64,000 nt of DNA from Torymus aiolomorphi (taxonomy: Eukaryota > Arthropoda > Insecta > Hymenoptera > Torymidae). Shown one piece after another: positions 38,921-50,844 of the stretch (position 1 is the stretch's first letter; the number at the start of each line of letters is the position of its first letter). The stretch is from NCBI GenBank assembly GCA_036365515.1, contig CM070877.1:5775001-5839000 (forward strand), given 5' to 3'. Below the pieces are notes generated by a model. That model made no database searches and was not told where the DNA came from. It saw nothing but the letters and a program-made list of their open reading frames with translations. The position numbers were made by a program, and so were the translations under genes.

Positions 38921-41900
38921 ACGTTATGGTGCTATATGCATATAGAGTATGTTAAAGTATTGTAATGTCAACTTTGTAGATACGTTTTAGTTGACCTGCT
39001 AAAGCTCAACTGTAGCACTGTAGCATATTTGCTACGTTGACTTTTGCATTTTTCTGGATTACTCATCAAAGAGCGCGGGAGCGTCCCGAAGACAAGTTAT
39101 GATAAACTTACTTGGAGAGGATCAGGCATCCTGATCACGGATTTGTCTCAACTTTTGGGATATGTTTTCGGATGTAGAAATATGAAGAAAGCTGCAATAT
39201 TAAACCCTAACGCTAAAAATAACTCATGTTCTAGACATTATTAGCTTTTTTTTAAATATCTTGAAATCATCATAAACCTTCTGAACTTTTTCAGAATTTT
39301 TATTCTCCCCCATCTCAAATTAAATTATCATAATTTTCAAATAAGATAGAAAAAATAAAAGATTAATATCTACATCTATTTCACACGATTAAATTTAAAA
39401 AGTACTCCAAATCATATAAAAACACAATAAACCCAGCAATCTTTCTCCACCCTTCGCCATCTCCCAAAAAAGAAAAGCTTCGCCAACTCTTCTCTTTTTT
39501 TTCATTTTCGCGCTCGAAACAAAAGCCGCCCGGAAGATCTCTCCGCGACTCCCATAAAACTGCATAAAGATCCGCGCGCAACAACCCGTCGTCCTCCCCT
39601 CCTCATCCTCATCCCTTTCCCCGCCCTCCTCTTCGCCCAGCGACAAAGCGAAACGAACGTCCTTTAAAAGCGTTTTCCGCGCGCGCGCCGTGTGATAGTG
39701 TCAGCGGCAGCGAGAGAGAGAGAGAGGAGGGAAATTTCGCGCAGCATCACAATGGAGAACGTGGCTCGTCGCCCGAGCGAGCGAACGAGAGAGAGAGAGG
39801 GAGAGCGAGAGAGAGAGAGAGAGAGAGACAATAGAGCCAACAATCAAATCGGAGCGCTATCAGTCCAACCCCATTATCCTTTGATCCGCTCGCGCGAGCT
39901 GCAAACAGACGGAGCGAGCGAGCGAGAGAGAGAGCTGATTGCCCGACCCCGTGTGTTTAAACAGGCCCGAACTCTCGCGCTAGCGAGCGAGCGAGCGCTG
40001 CGGTGCGGTGTTTAACCTCGCTTTTGAGCTCGGGGATAGGGAGCAGTAAGGAGGGAGGATGGCTTTGCCCCGGAATTTTCTCCGGACGAGTAGTACATAT
40101 ATAGTTGCCAGAGTCTCTGAACCTCCTCTCTCTCTCTTTCGCTTTTCGGAGCGAGAGGTGTACTGATGTTGGAGAATTAGCTGCGCCTCTGCTCTTTTAA
40201 GCGCGAACGAATTGTTTGGCGCTGTCGCGAGAGATGAGTCTGCGTGTATGTGTCTCTGTGTGCATACTAGAGAGCGGGAGCGCGGCTGCCTGTACACAGT
40301 GTGTTTGAAATTTTCTGTATTTAGTGTAGTGTTTTGTGCTTTTATTTATTTTTTTTTCGGTTAATTGTTTATATACTTTTTCTGAGGCTTTTTTTTTATA
40401 GGAATCTTTATCATCAATATAAATGAACAAACACCTTGTATATAAATATTTTCCCTTATTGTAAAATACGTTCTTAAATAGTTACATTTTCCGGGAATGA
40501 ATCACCGATCGGCCGTTCCCAACTGTCACAGTGTTTAAAGTCCCAGCATGTATCTGACACCCCGCATATCCATAACAGTCAGCCAAGCAATGTGCCCCAG
40601 TAAAAGGATTAACCATCGAAAACGCAGCTAATACTTCCCGAATTACGTCTGTACACATAGAGCACGAGATTCCCGTGAGTATCGTTTACCGAAAGAAGGC
40701 TACTATGTACGTTGCACTGTGTGGGGTTGCCATGTCCCCCGAAAATCGAGGCTAATTGCGATTTCCGTCTCGGCGGGTCGCGCCCGGCCAAAAGTCCTTC
40801 AGTAAACAATGCCGAGAGGAGGATCAAAGAACGCGGAGACGCCGCGCAAAGAGAGAACGAGAAAGGGAGGAGAGAAAGTTTATTGGATTTGGCAATTTAG
40901 ATCTAAGCCCGACAATGCGCTGATTAGGATTTTTTGTGCGGCACGAGGTGCTCGAGGATTTCCTTTTAGTTGTGTGGGCTTTCGTGAATGCGCTTTGATA
41001 TGTATAGGTGTGTGCGTATATGCTGATCATAGTTGATTGAGGTTTCTAAAAAATCCTAATTATCTATACACAATAGTTTTTATTGGTGAATTCACAAGTA
41101 TACGAAGAATGGAGATTGAAACGTCTTTTTTGACATTTCTAAGAATATTGTTGTGTATTGTTTTAATTGAAAATTTTATAACATTGTGGAATAAAAAATG
41201 TCGAGAAAAGAGTATTAAATGTACAATAAAGAAATTTATTGCTAAGCGTAGTTTGGAGTTATTAATGTTTATAAAATGGTTTAATTTTAAGTATTGAAAT
41301 TAATGTTAATATATACATTACGATTTTCGGAGCTCACGCATAGTAACGTAATAAAAAAAAAATAAAATTTTTGCTCTACTTCTTATAAGTACTTTTTCAT
41401 AAGTAATTGATTAACCATTGCCAACCGACATCATCGTCAAATCCGCGCAGTTCAACCGGCAAAACCACGACTATATAGCGGACAGCCGGCACGCGCTTCT
41501 CTGCACCGGTCGTTACACACACACCCACACACATCCTCTCTCTCCCTCTGTACTCGCCGTTTTCGCAGCGGCGATTACTCGAGGACGACGCGTGCCGGCG
41601 CGGGCTTTACCTCGACGACTCCATATACTCCACTACACACACACACACACACACACACACATGCACGAGTTCGATCCAAGTGTAACGGGCCGTTGTCTTG
41701 AATATGCGGGTACTCGGGGGGCGAGCGCGATAGATAGGTGCGCGAGCGCTAAGGCGAGAACCAGAGAAATTTCCTCTGTAGGATAGAGAGGAGAGGGGGG
41801 GGGGGGATCCTCCACCCTCGATTTGCTCGCTATACGTATGTGTGGGTGTGTATGAGTAGCGTCTATACTCTCACCCCTTCGCGAGCTGCGGCCCGAAAGG

Positions 41901-44900
41901 AGGTTCCCACAGTGTGAGCCGTGATTGGGAGAGAGAGAGAGGGAGAGGTCCTTTTGATGTTCTAGTGATTTTGGAGGAGTATATGCGTGTGATGTGTATA
42001 ATGATGAAGATGTATGAGGCGTATGTGTATGTGTGTGGGGAATGGTAGTGGGAAGTGTGATAAGTTTGGTGGGATTTTCGGAAAAACGAACATATATATA
42101 TAGTGGTTTGATGGTTTTAATGCGCTGCACTCTATAATATGAGAAGGAAAAAATGAAGGTTTGTCGGAAATTTGAATCGGTTTATGTACGATCATGCCGA
42201 TCAATGTGCAAAATATTAAAGGCATACGTATTATAAATAACTGTATATAACCAATGAAGCGTCTAACAAAATCTTTTAAATATTATATTTTCAAGCGTAA
42301 AAAAAATGAAAATATACTGATAGAAGGAGTTTATAACGTGTCTGGATTGAATTTATAGGTTCAAAAGAGAGCCAAATGTAATAATATACAGAGTAAAATA
42401 AAATATTTCTAGTCTATAAGTCGTTGTAATCAATAATCTAACTAGTAGCTGTAATAATTCACGTCTGCCTAGGCTTATCTCTCTAAGCTCAAGCGACTTC
42501 AAGGCTCTTTATCGTCGGAATAGACTCGTCTCGATACGTATATACCTCCACGACACCAAATAAAGGTCAGTCCATTCGTCACTTTCCTGTTCGAGAAAAA
42601 TATTAATACAAAAATCGACGATTTCTTTTCTTTTTTTATACAACAAACAATAAACGCAGAAACTTCGCGGCATTGGCGCGAAATTGAATGGCGCAATCGA
42701 CGAGGCGCGAGCCGTCGAAAACAAATAACATAATAACGGGCTTCCGTGCGCGCGACGCGTCTGACCTAAAATTAAATCATCGGCCTTTGTTGAACCGATC
42801 GCTTAAAATTCTGGTAATGTTCTGTCAAGTTTGCGTCCCCCATCTGCTCGAATTATAATACGGAGCGGACGTGATGCGCGGTGGTTCGACGCTGTAACGC
42901 GTTTTCGGTGCGACACACGCGGCGCGTGTCGTGTATTTGTGTTTTTTTTTTGGTAACTTTAATTGTGTTATATATTTTCAATGCTATATGTTTGATATTT
43001 AAAATATATGAGCTTAGAATTATGATTCCCCAGTGCTAAAGTAGAAGTAATAATAAACGACAAAATCATATTATCAGTGCATTTATTAACTTTACACTGC
43101 GTAATATTTTCGCATGTGTAATATTAATAATACGTGTAAAATAAATTGGTATAAAATTACTTGTGTAAATTATTGCGTATAATTGAATGGAATACAAGTT
43201 TCTGCGTGTAAAACTTATGTGTAACATTTATACATGGAGAGTATCAGCAGTATCGAGTAACAGATATTTCTTTCTTGTATATTTGTCTTCTGCTTTGTCA
43301 ACTTTAAGTGTAACATAACATTTTAATGTAAAATTTAAATTAAAACAAAAAAGAATCATTTACGTGTAATGTATTTTTGATGTAATTACATTGCACTGTC
43401 ATAAATAAGAAAAATTTACAGCTCGAACTGTACTTATGTGTATTGAACATAGTTATGATGTCAAATATAGAGAAATAAAAATTTTTACTACTAAATTAGC
43501 AAAGAAAGATTTTTTTTCACTTTCTTTCTGATTTATCATATGTAACGTTATCTTTACAGCTAAATAATTCCCATTAAAAGCCTAATCTTTTTCTCTCAAT
43601 CTTGCTATAACAATATTATCATAACCAAACGTACTCGCATTTCAAAATTATTGAAGCTCTACCTATAACGTTACAACAAGTACGACAAAAACGTTATTAA
43701 GACTCGAGCATGACATTGCAAAAAAAAAAAAGAAAAAATTTACTATATACGATCAGCTATTCCGAGAACTCGGAGAGTATAGCTCAACCAGATAACCAAT
43801 CCTCACATCCCCATTCATCCGTCACTTATAATCTGACTTTCTCCGATTTATAAATCATTATCGGCCACTGCGTCAACTCTCTTTACAACACAATATCTTC
43901 GCCTCCCTTCCCCCTCATTTTCAGCGCTACCTATATAGTTATTATCCACACATCCACTTTTATCAACATCGAGCTATAAGTACAGCTGTTTACGCTAACT
44001 AACCGCCACCCACTAATCTCGTTCGCGCGCAGCTCTCACCTCTCCTAACCTTACATCACACACACACACACATCCACTCTTATACACACACGAGAGATAC
44101 GCGCTGCTGCTGCTACCCTCGTCGCCCAACCCTAGGCGAGCGTCGCGCGATTGGCCGGCGCACGCCACTCCCCGGCAAGGGCGGAGTTGCTCGCTCGCTC
44201 GCGAGAGCATAGGTGCAGTGGAGCTGAGCTCGTGCGCCTACGGACCGGCAGTTCGACGCGCGACGCCGTGTCGCATGCACGTATCGCACACATGCACTGT
44301 GAGGTATACGATTTTATACACAATCGGAGATAAGCTTCTTTTGTCCCGGGGGAGTTTCTGGAGACGTGCCACGCTGGGATATAAGTGCTTCTGTTGATTG
44401 TGAACTTGATATTGAACGTATACATGTATATAACGTAAGTGAGGGTTCGGCTTAGCGCAAGTATATATGTAGTATATATACACAGACGCTGGATGGATGA
44501 GAGATAAATGCTGCGGGAAGCTGACGGAAGAGCAGCCACGAGGGTCCGCTACGGAGGTTTTTGAGGACAAGGTTCGAGGCCTGCCAATAAGGAGAATTCG
44601 ACTATGGTTGTGCTGTAAGTACTGCTGTCACTTTTCTTATCGTGTTGCGAAGGGGGCGGTAGAAGTTTTTTTTTTTCTTAATTAGTAGATTAACTTCGAG
44701 TGTCGCGTGTAATAATAGTAAATGGAAAATCTGGGTTTTCGCATTTCGTTTCTACAACACCGCGAGTTATTTTGCATCGAAATATTTTTGTTTTCCTTGG
44801 TCAATTATATATTTGTCGTGTGCGCACGATGAAAAAAAAAAAAAAGAATAGTATCCGGTTAAATGAAACGACTGCCTCAAACTCGTTTTCTCTCACAATT

Positions 44901-47900
44901 ATAATGCAATCACGAAAAGTGAGTCGCTCATTTAATTATCTCCCACTTAATCCGCTACTATACAGTAAGATATCCTGTTAAGTACATATATATATAATAA
45001 ACCCTTAATTTTAGCTAACTTTTATCATTCCCGCAACCAGCCTCCTACGAAAATCCTGAAAGACGCATATTTTCACCCGAGAAACTCTATTACACGCAGA
45101 AACTTCCCATCAAGCTTAATCCTAATTAAGAACTTGAACTTATACACATATACACGGCTCTAATTGCACAGCCACCCCCGACAGAGCCCATCACTCGCAC
45201 TCATCGATCGCGAAGAACCTCTTCCCCCTCGCTCACTCTCCTATCTAATCAGTGGGCGGTCGGGCGCGCTCTTTGTCCATTGGCGGCCGCCGGAGCGCTC
45301 GGCGGCCCGCATTGGCCCGCCGCGGCGATTGGAGCTTCTAATCCGCCGCGGCCGCCATCTTTGCGCGATGACGTGATTTAGGATGCGCGCGAGAGACGAC
45401 GACCTGGATATCAGGATCGCGCGATTTTTTGGAAGTGCCGCGCGAGAGAGGCGGTATATAAATCAGGGATTTTTGAGAGACAGAGCGACGTGTGTACGCG
45501 TTTGGGAACGGGGAGAGATGGAATGGATACGGCGCGCGTGATGAATCGGGTGGGCGGCTTTATTTATGGCGTTATGGTGTTGGCAAATGTGTATTATATA
45601 TACAGGGAACAAGCGTCGATTGTGTACCTCAACGGTTCCTTCTTTTTACTCTTTAGCTCGTAATCGACGTTTAAAATCAGCTGTCATTTGTCAACGAAAG
45701 GAAAAGGATCGTCGCATTAACTCCCCGATTATATAAAGCCGTGTAATCAGCCCGGGGCGAGAAATTTACTTTCCATAAATCATTATTCCTCGATTCCCGA
45801 GAGCTCGACTTGCTGCCGTCCGCAAATAAGTGCATCTTATTATCCTTAACGACGCGGGGACGCTCGTGTGTATATATATTGCCCCGACGTGCGCGAACTT
45901 CGTCTCGCGGAAAACAGTTAAACGACTCGCGCGCGCGTCTCGAAAGCGATATCCTTTATCTCGCTGGCAGATCGCTGCCGTACGGCGACTCGGAGGAGTC
46001 GTCGTCACCTCGTTCACGCGGACGTAATTCTTCTATTTTCAGCCGTCCATTTATTAGTAGCTCATTTATAAGCTCATTTTGAAATGCCACTTGGTTGTTA
46101 TATGGTTAGAAGGATAATGTGCAAGGTATATAGTTGTGAACTAGACAGTGCAAGTCGTTTATTTTATTATCGGTACACGGTGATGTTTTGCTTTTATATG
46201 TGTAAGTCTAATTTTTAGGAATTGTATGTTTGATGTAGCTGCTATACTACTGCATATAGAAAAAAAATGTATGATAGATTATTATATTACAAATGTAGCT
46301 GTTTCAACGCGCAATTTAAATCAAGTGATTTACTTTAATATATCATTCAAGATTGAAATTCAATAAAATGATAATAGCTAACGATACTATTTTTCTTGTT
46401 ACGTAGTAGTAAACTCGTACATATTTGCTATCGCTTACCATAAATAATAGCCATATACCGAAAACTGCAAAACTTTGCAACAATCTCATTACAAGCACCC
46501 ACCTTTATTATCTTCGTCTCGACACGCACAGTAAACATCGCATCATTTATACTCCAAAGTATTCTTCGATTCTGTATCTGCCGATCTCCAGCAGCGAACA
46601 CATCTCAACAGTCCATAAAAAATATCTCAAATCTCTCTGTCTCACTCCCTCGGCCAATAATAATCTCCTTCGAAATCGCGAACGAAGGCGCGTGTCGAAC
46701 GCGGCGTCGGCGGTCGTCCCCGACACATCTCATTATACGCGGCTCTCTTCGCCGCTGCCTCGTGTAATTGAGAGGTAAATATTGAAGATCCGGAGATTGG
46801 CGCGAGCAAAAGAGAGCGAGAGAGTAAGAGAGAGAGAGAGATGGTATCGCCGGGCAGGCGTATATGCAGGAGCTGCGTATAACAGACTTTTGCGTGGGGG
46901 TTCCCGTCGGTGTACAACAGCGGCTCGTTATTAATGTCGGCTCTCGAGAGGCTGATGATGGCCTGGTCGAAAGGGAATTCGTGCTTTCGATTTTCGAAGG
47001 TATGTGTTGTCGTCAGATATGACTACTATATTTTCGTGGAAATTTTTATCCTTTTTTATACGTTTTTTGTTATAATGTAATTTTCTACTACATAAGTATT
47101 TTTATTTTCGCCAGTTATTGGGCTTTTTCACCAAAATCTACTGCACAACAAAAGTATTTTAAAGTGAAACATACAATCATTTTACAGACTATCAAAAATG
47201 CGAAATAACAGATCGATCAATTAGGGAAAGCAAACTCGCGCACCAACGCCAGCCCCGCAGATCTTCCCATACCGATATACGCTTAAACTCGCGCAGAAAT
47301 GCGCTTTCGTACCTAATGTAACGGGGCGTATATATTCCACATCCAAACTGGTCTCTCCCTCTTTCTCTCACTTGCAGATATTAACCGCGAGATATCCCTA
47401 TCCACACTCGAGCAGCTAAAAAGACGACAGTGCGAGAGAGGGAGAGAAAGAGAAAGGGTTGGATAAGGACGGGTTAGAAGTGCAGAATTTTAAAAGGCGC
47501 GAGTCGTCCCCCGCGGAGCGAGACAGAGACAGAGAGAGAGAGATATATACACGTGTTTTGGAATGAGTTTCGCGCTTGCGGGGCCCTAAATCGCGCGCGC
47601 CGATCTTTTTGTCGCTCCGGCGATATAATTGTAAATTTCGCGTGTGAATGTCTTAAATCACGGCGATATGTGTGCGCGCACTGTACGCGCTCGACGTTTG
47701 CGCATGTATATACATACGTACGATTTTAATGAATTCTTTTCTCTGTTCCCCATAATGTCGCGCGAGATTCTTCATTAAATTTTAACTGTTTATTAACCTA
47801 AGCGTCAAATTATCTAGTTTGGTGTCTCATATCGCCAATACAATGCTGTATCGAATGAAACTTTTACCTCATAGTCTCGGAAACAATACGACAATCCATC

Positions 47901-50741
47901 TAAATCCCCGCGAGTCAGACTGTATAACCATCGCACTTTTGTATCCCACCTTCCTGTCTACAACAACTCGACTTCTCTCTCTCTCCGCTTAGGATGAATC
48001 ACACACAGAGACTCTCTCGCGAAAGAGAAAGGGCGAGTAAGTAAGAGAATCTACCCATACGTTCGCGCACTTGGATCCGAGACCGAGATTACGCGCGAAC
48101 AAGTTAATTCCTCTCGCGACACCGACGCGCGACTGCGCGAGATAGACAAGCCGATTATGAGGCTATGAGCCGCCGCCGCCGCTACGAGGAACAGGAATAT
48201 CTTATAGGGCATATATGCGGCCCGCGTGCAAATTCCCCGGCCGTCATCGTTTGGTCCCTGATTTATTCGCCTCATCGGCGCATTTATTAAGCCTTTATGA
48301 TCTCGGGCACGCACGCGCGAACGCGCAGAGGGGTAATGAGCCCGATGATAAATTTGCCAGGCGAATTGAAAAATCGCAGTCGGGGTGAGGAAAAATATTG
48401 TGTATGTAATCTATAATAATATACGTCTTTTTTAAAGACATTCGAATTCCTTTTTGTTATATACGCTATAGAACCAGCGAAATGTGTCTCATACTCTCCT
48501 TTTACTCCGCTCTCTTACTTCATAGCGCCCTACCACACGTCTACTTCGCACGCCACAAATCCTCGGCCACAATTAGCGGAGCCTCGACTGCAAAGTATTC
48601 GCACCTTCTCTCCCTCTCTCTAATCTCGGCGCGCCATCGGCGACCGATGTATCATCTTACCGCGCGCGCGCGAGCCTCACGAGGCGATGACTTTATCGCC
48701 GATCCGAGCAATCGTTCACCCGCGCAAGCAAAGCTTTTTTTTATTGACCCCGCAGAGCGAGTAAGAGGAGTTATATCCCAGGTCCGAGCGCGCTCGCTCG
48801 CGTAATTTAATTTGTGGGTTGTGTATGTAGCGTGTGGCGGCGGTTTTCGGGATTGTCACGCGGCCCTGCGTGCGTGTATAACGAGCTGCTTTCTCTTTTT
48901 GCAGCGATTTTTTGGTGTCGTATATAGTGATATTGTCGTATAATGGTGATGACTGTAGTATAACGTTTGGAAGAAAGCTATAATACAGAGGAGTAAGTCG
49001 AACCGGTGCATATATGCATTCTGTTATATGAATGAAGTGTCAGTCGAAACTACTAAGTACGAGGTGAACTAAAAAAAGTATAGTTTTAAAATCTCGACGA
49101 TACACAGAGACGTACTCGTCCGTTCTTCTCACCGAACGAATCACTTCTCATCAACGTCACTACCCTTGATTCCCTTACGAAATTATCAAAAACCTATACC
49201 TATCGGTACGAATCAGCTGTGTTCTCGCTCTTTCCCTCGCGAATTCCAGGAAGTCTTACTCTCTCTCGCGCGAGTGCGCGCGGCCACCCACGAGCAGCCA
49301 TAAGTATAATGCGACTCGCGCGCGAACGTTCGCCATAAATTGGGATTTTATCTCGATCGCGAGCTCGCGGGAATAAGACTCTCGTTCTCTCTCTTTCTCG
49401 TTGCGCAACGCTTAAATTAGACTCGGAATTTCGCGAGCGGCCCTTAAACTGCGCCGCTTAATCATCGCGCGTCCGCAGATTTATCGGGCGACTTTTTACG
49501 TAGCGCGTCGCTGGGATTCCCCGGATTTTTCGGGTTATCCGCGCGTAGATTTTGCATACGCCTATAAATAGGAATATATAACTACAATAACAAGAAACAG
49601 CGCGGGCTCGTTAAATTCCGTATAGGTCTATGCATGATGCATTCGCTCAAGGGTGAGAACTCGCGCGTACACACAGAGAGAGAAAACAAATGCCGCTGTT
49701 AGCGCGCTCGGGATAAAGCGGACTTATTAATCACGCAGCCGCCGTCGCGGTTTCCTGGGGATTTTCGCGCCGCGCGTGTCTGCGTCGCCCACCGCGTGTC
49801 AATTAAATTTTGAATAATAATTTCGCGCCGCGCCGCGGTAGGCGTATATGTGAGCATGTGCTGTATGTATATATGCTCATCCTCGCCACTTTGTTCCGAC
49901 AAATTACTTTCGATGCTGTCGCTTATGCGTTGGAGGGCCCCGTGGCATATAGTACAAAGCTTTCATAAAGTACGCTTATTTGATGTGCGAAGGTGCGTTT
50001 TATTGTTTTAAACTATATATTTGGGGGGCTAAAAAAATGTTCTTTTGCAGTGTGTATATATCATCATTTATTACTCGTGAAAACTTTATTTCTATAACAG
50101 GAAAAGAATCGTAAAATAAATTGTACAAAATTGTAAGATTAAATGCGTAATCGAAAATGTTTTTTTTTTCGCTTCTCGAGTTTCAAGATAAATACACATA
50201 GTTTAAATGAAAAATCAAAACTTTTTCCCCAAACAATAATTTACAATAAATATTGAATATGACAGAGACCTGTCGTCGTTACCACCAACCGAGCGCGTCC
50301 CAATAAGCCCTGGTTTACCCACCAATACCCCGGGCAAGTCGAACATTTAGTTGAAATTTGTCACAGGATTTTCATTATGGCGTCTCTCGCGCCTCATATT
50401 TCACTCCCCGCGCGCCGCGCGTGCGCGAGGCCCCGAAAAGGGAGATTTAATTCCCATGCGCAAATAACTGACCGCGCGCGGTGCATCTTTTCTTTTTATT
50501 CACCTTCGCACCTTTCTCCCTCTCTCTCCGCGAGCGAAAATAATATTAATGAGCCTGGCGCGCTCGCGCCAATTAGCGTCGCCGCGTGGCTTTGAAAAAT
50601 CGACGCGGCGATCTCTCTCCTATTTGCATTCCGGTACGCGAGGATGTTATATTACTGATTCGTTTTTTTCTTTTTGGCGAATGAAATAAGTGAAATACGA
50701 GTGTTTGCTAAAGGTCGCGGGGCTTTTTTTTATGCTTGCAG
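38921..50741. other. Gene desert upstream of gcm
   Basis: About 11.8 kb without a convincing gene. CpG-rich, GAGA/CTCT-containing blocks (roughly 39480-40320, 40640-41030, 41420-42000, 42650-42930, 44010-44620, 45150-46040, 46650-46990, 47220-47720, 47990-48380, 48480-48900, 49140-49960 and 50340-50640) alternate with AT-rich linkers. Open frames in the blocks are arginine/serine-rich shadows. This is the likely home of gcm promoter and enhancers by position, and an upstream noncoding exon must lie here if the acceptor at 50741 is real. The (CA)n at about 41636-41660 is a microsatellite. Confidence 0.45.
43081..43460 (+). repeat. Cluster of GTGTAA words
   Basis: TGTGTAA, CGTGTAA or AGTGTAA recurs about ten times in irregular spacing in AT-rich DNA. 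Not a regular tandem array. Its meaning is unknown and it may be chance enrichment. Confidence 0.35.
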
Positions 50742-50763
50742 GAGTCGAGTTGGGTCGCCGACG

Positions 50764-50844
50764 ATGTCAGCGACTGTTGCCGGAAACCAGCAGCAGCAGT
50801 ATCCCCATCAGGAGTGGGACATCAATGATTCCAATGTGCCGAAG
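50764..50844 (+). CDS. gcm: gcm coding exon 1
   Basis: 27 codons with a glutamine run, ending in [10 protein letters not shown], the start of the GCM domain. Donor AAG/GTATAT, phase 0. A pyrimidine-rich acceptor (TTTTTTTATGCTTGCAG) ends at 50741, implying an earlier untranslated exon. Confidence 0.85.

Noticed and set aside
41704..45312. Gcm-type sites ATGCGGGT (41704) and GCCCGCAT (45305) upstream of gcm as autoregulatory sites
   Set aside because: About one such site per 10 kb is expected by chance; no clustering seen.
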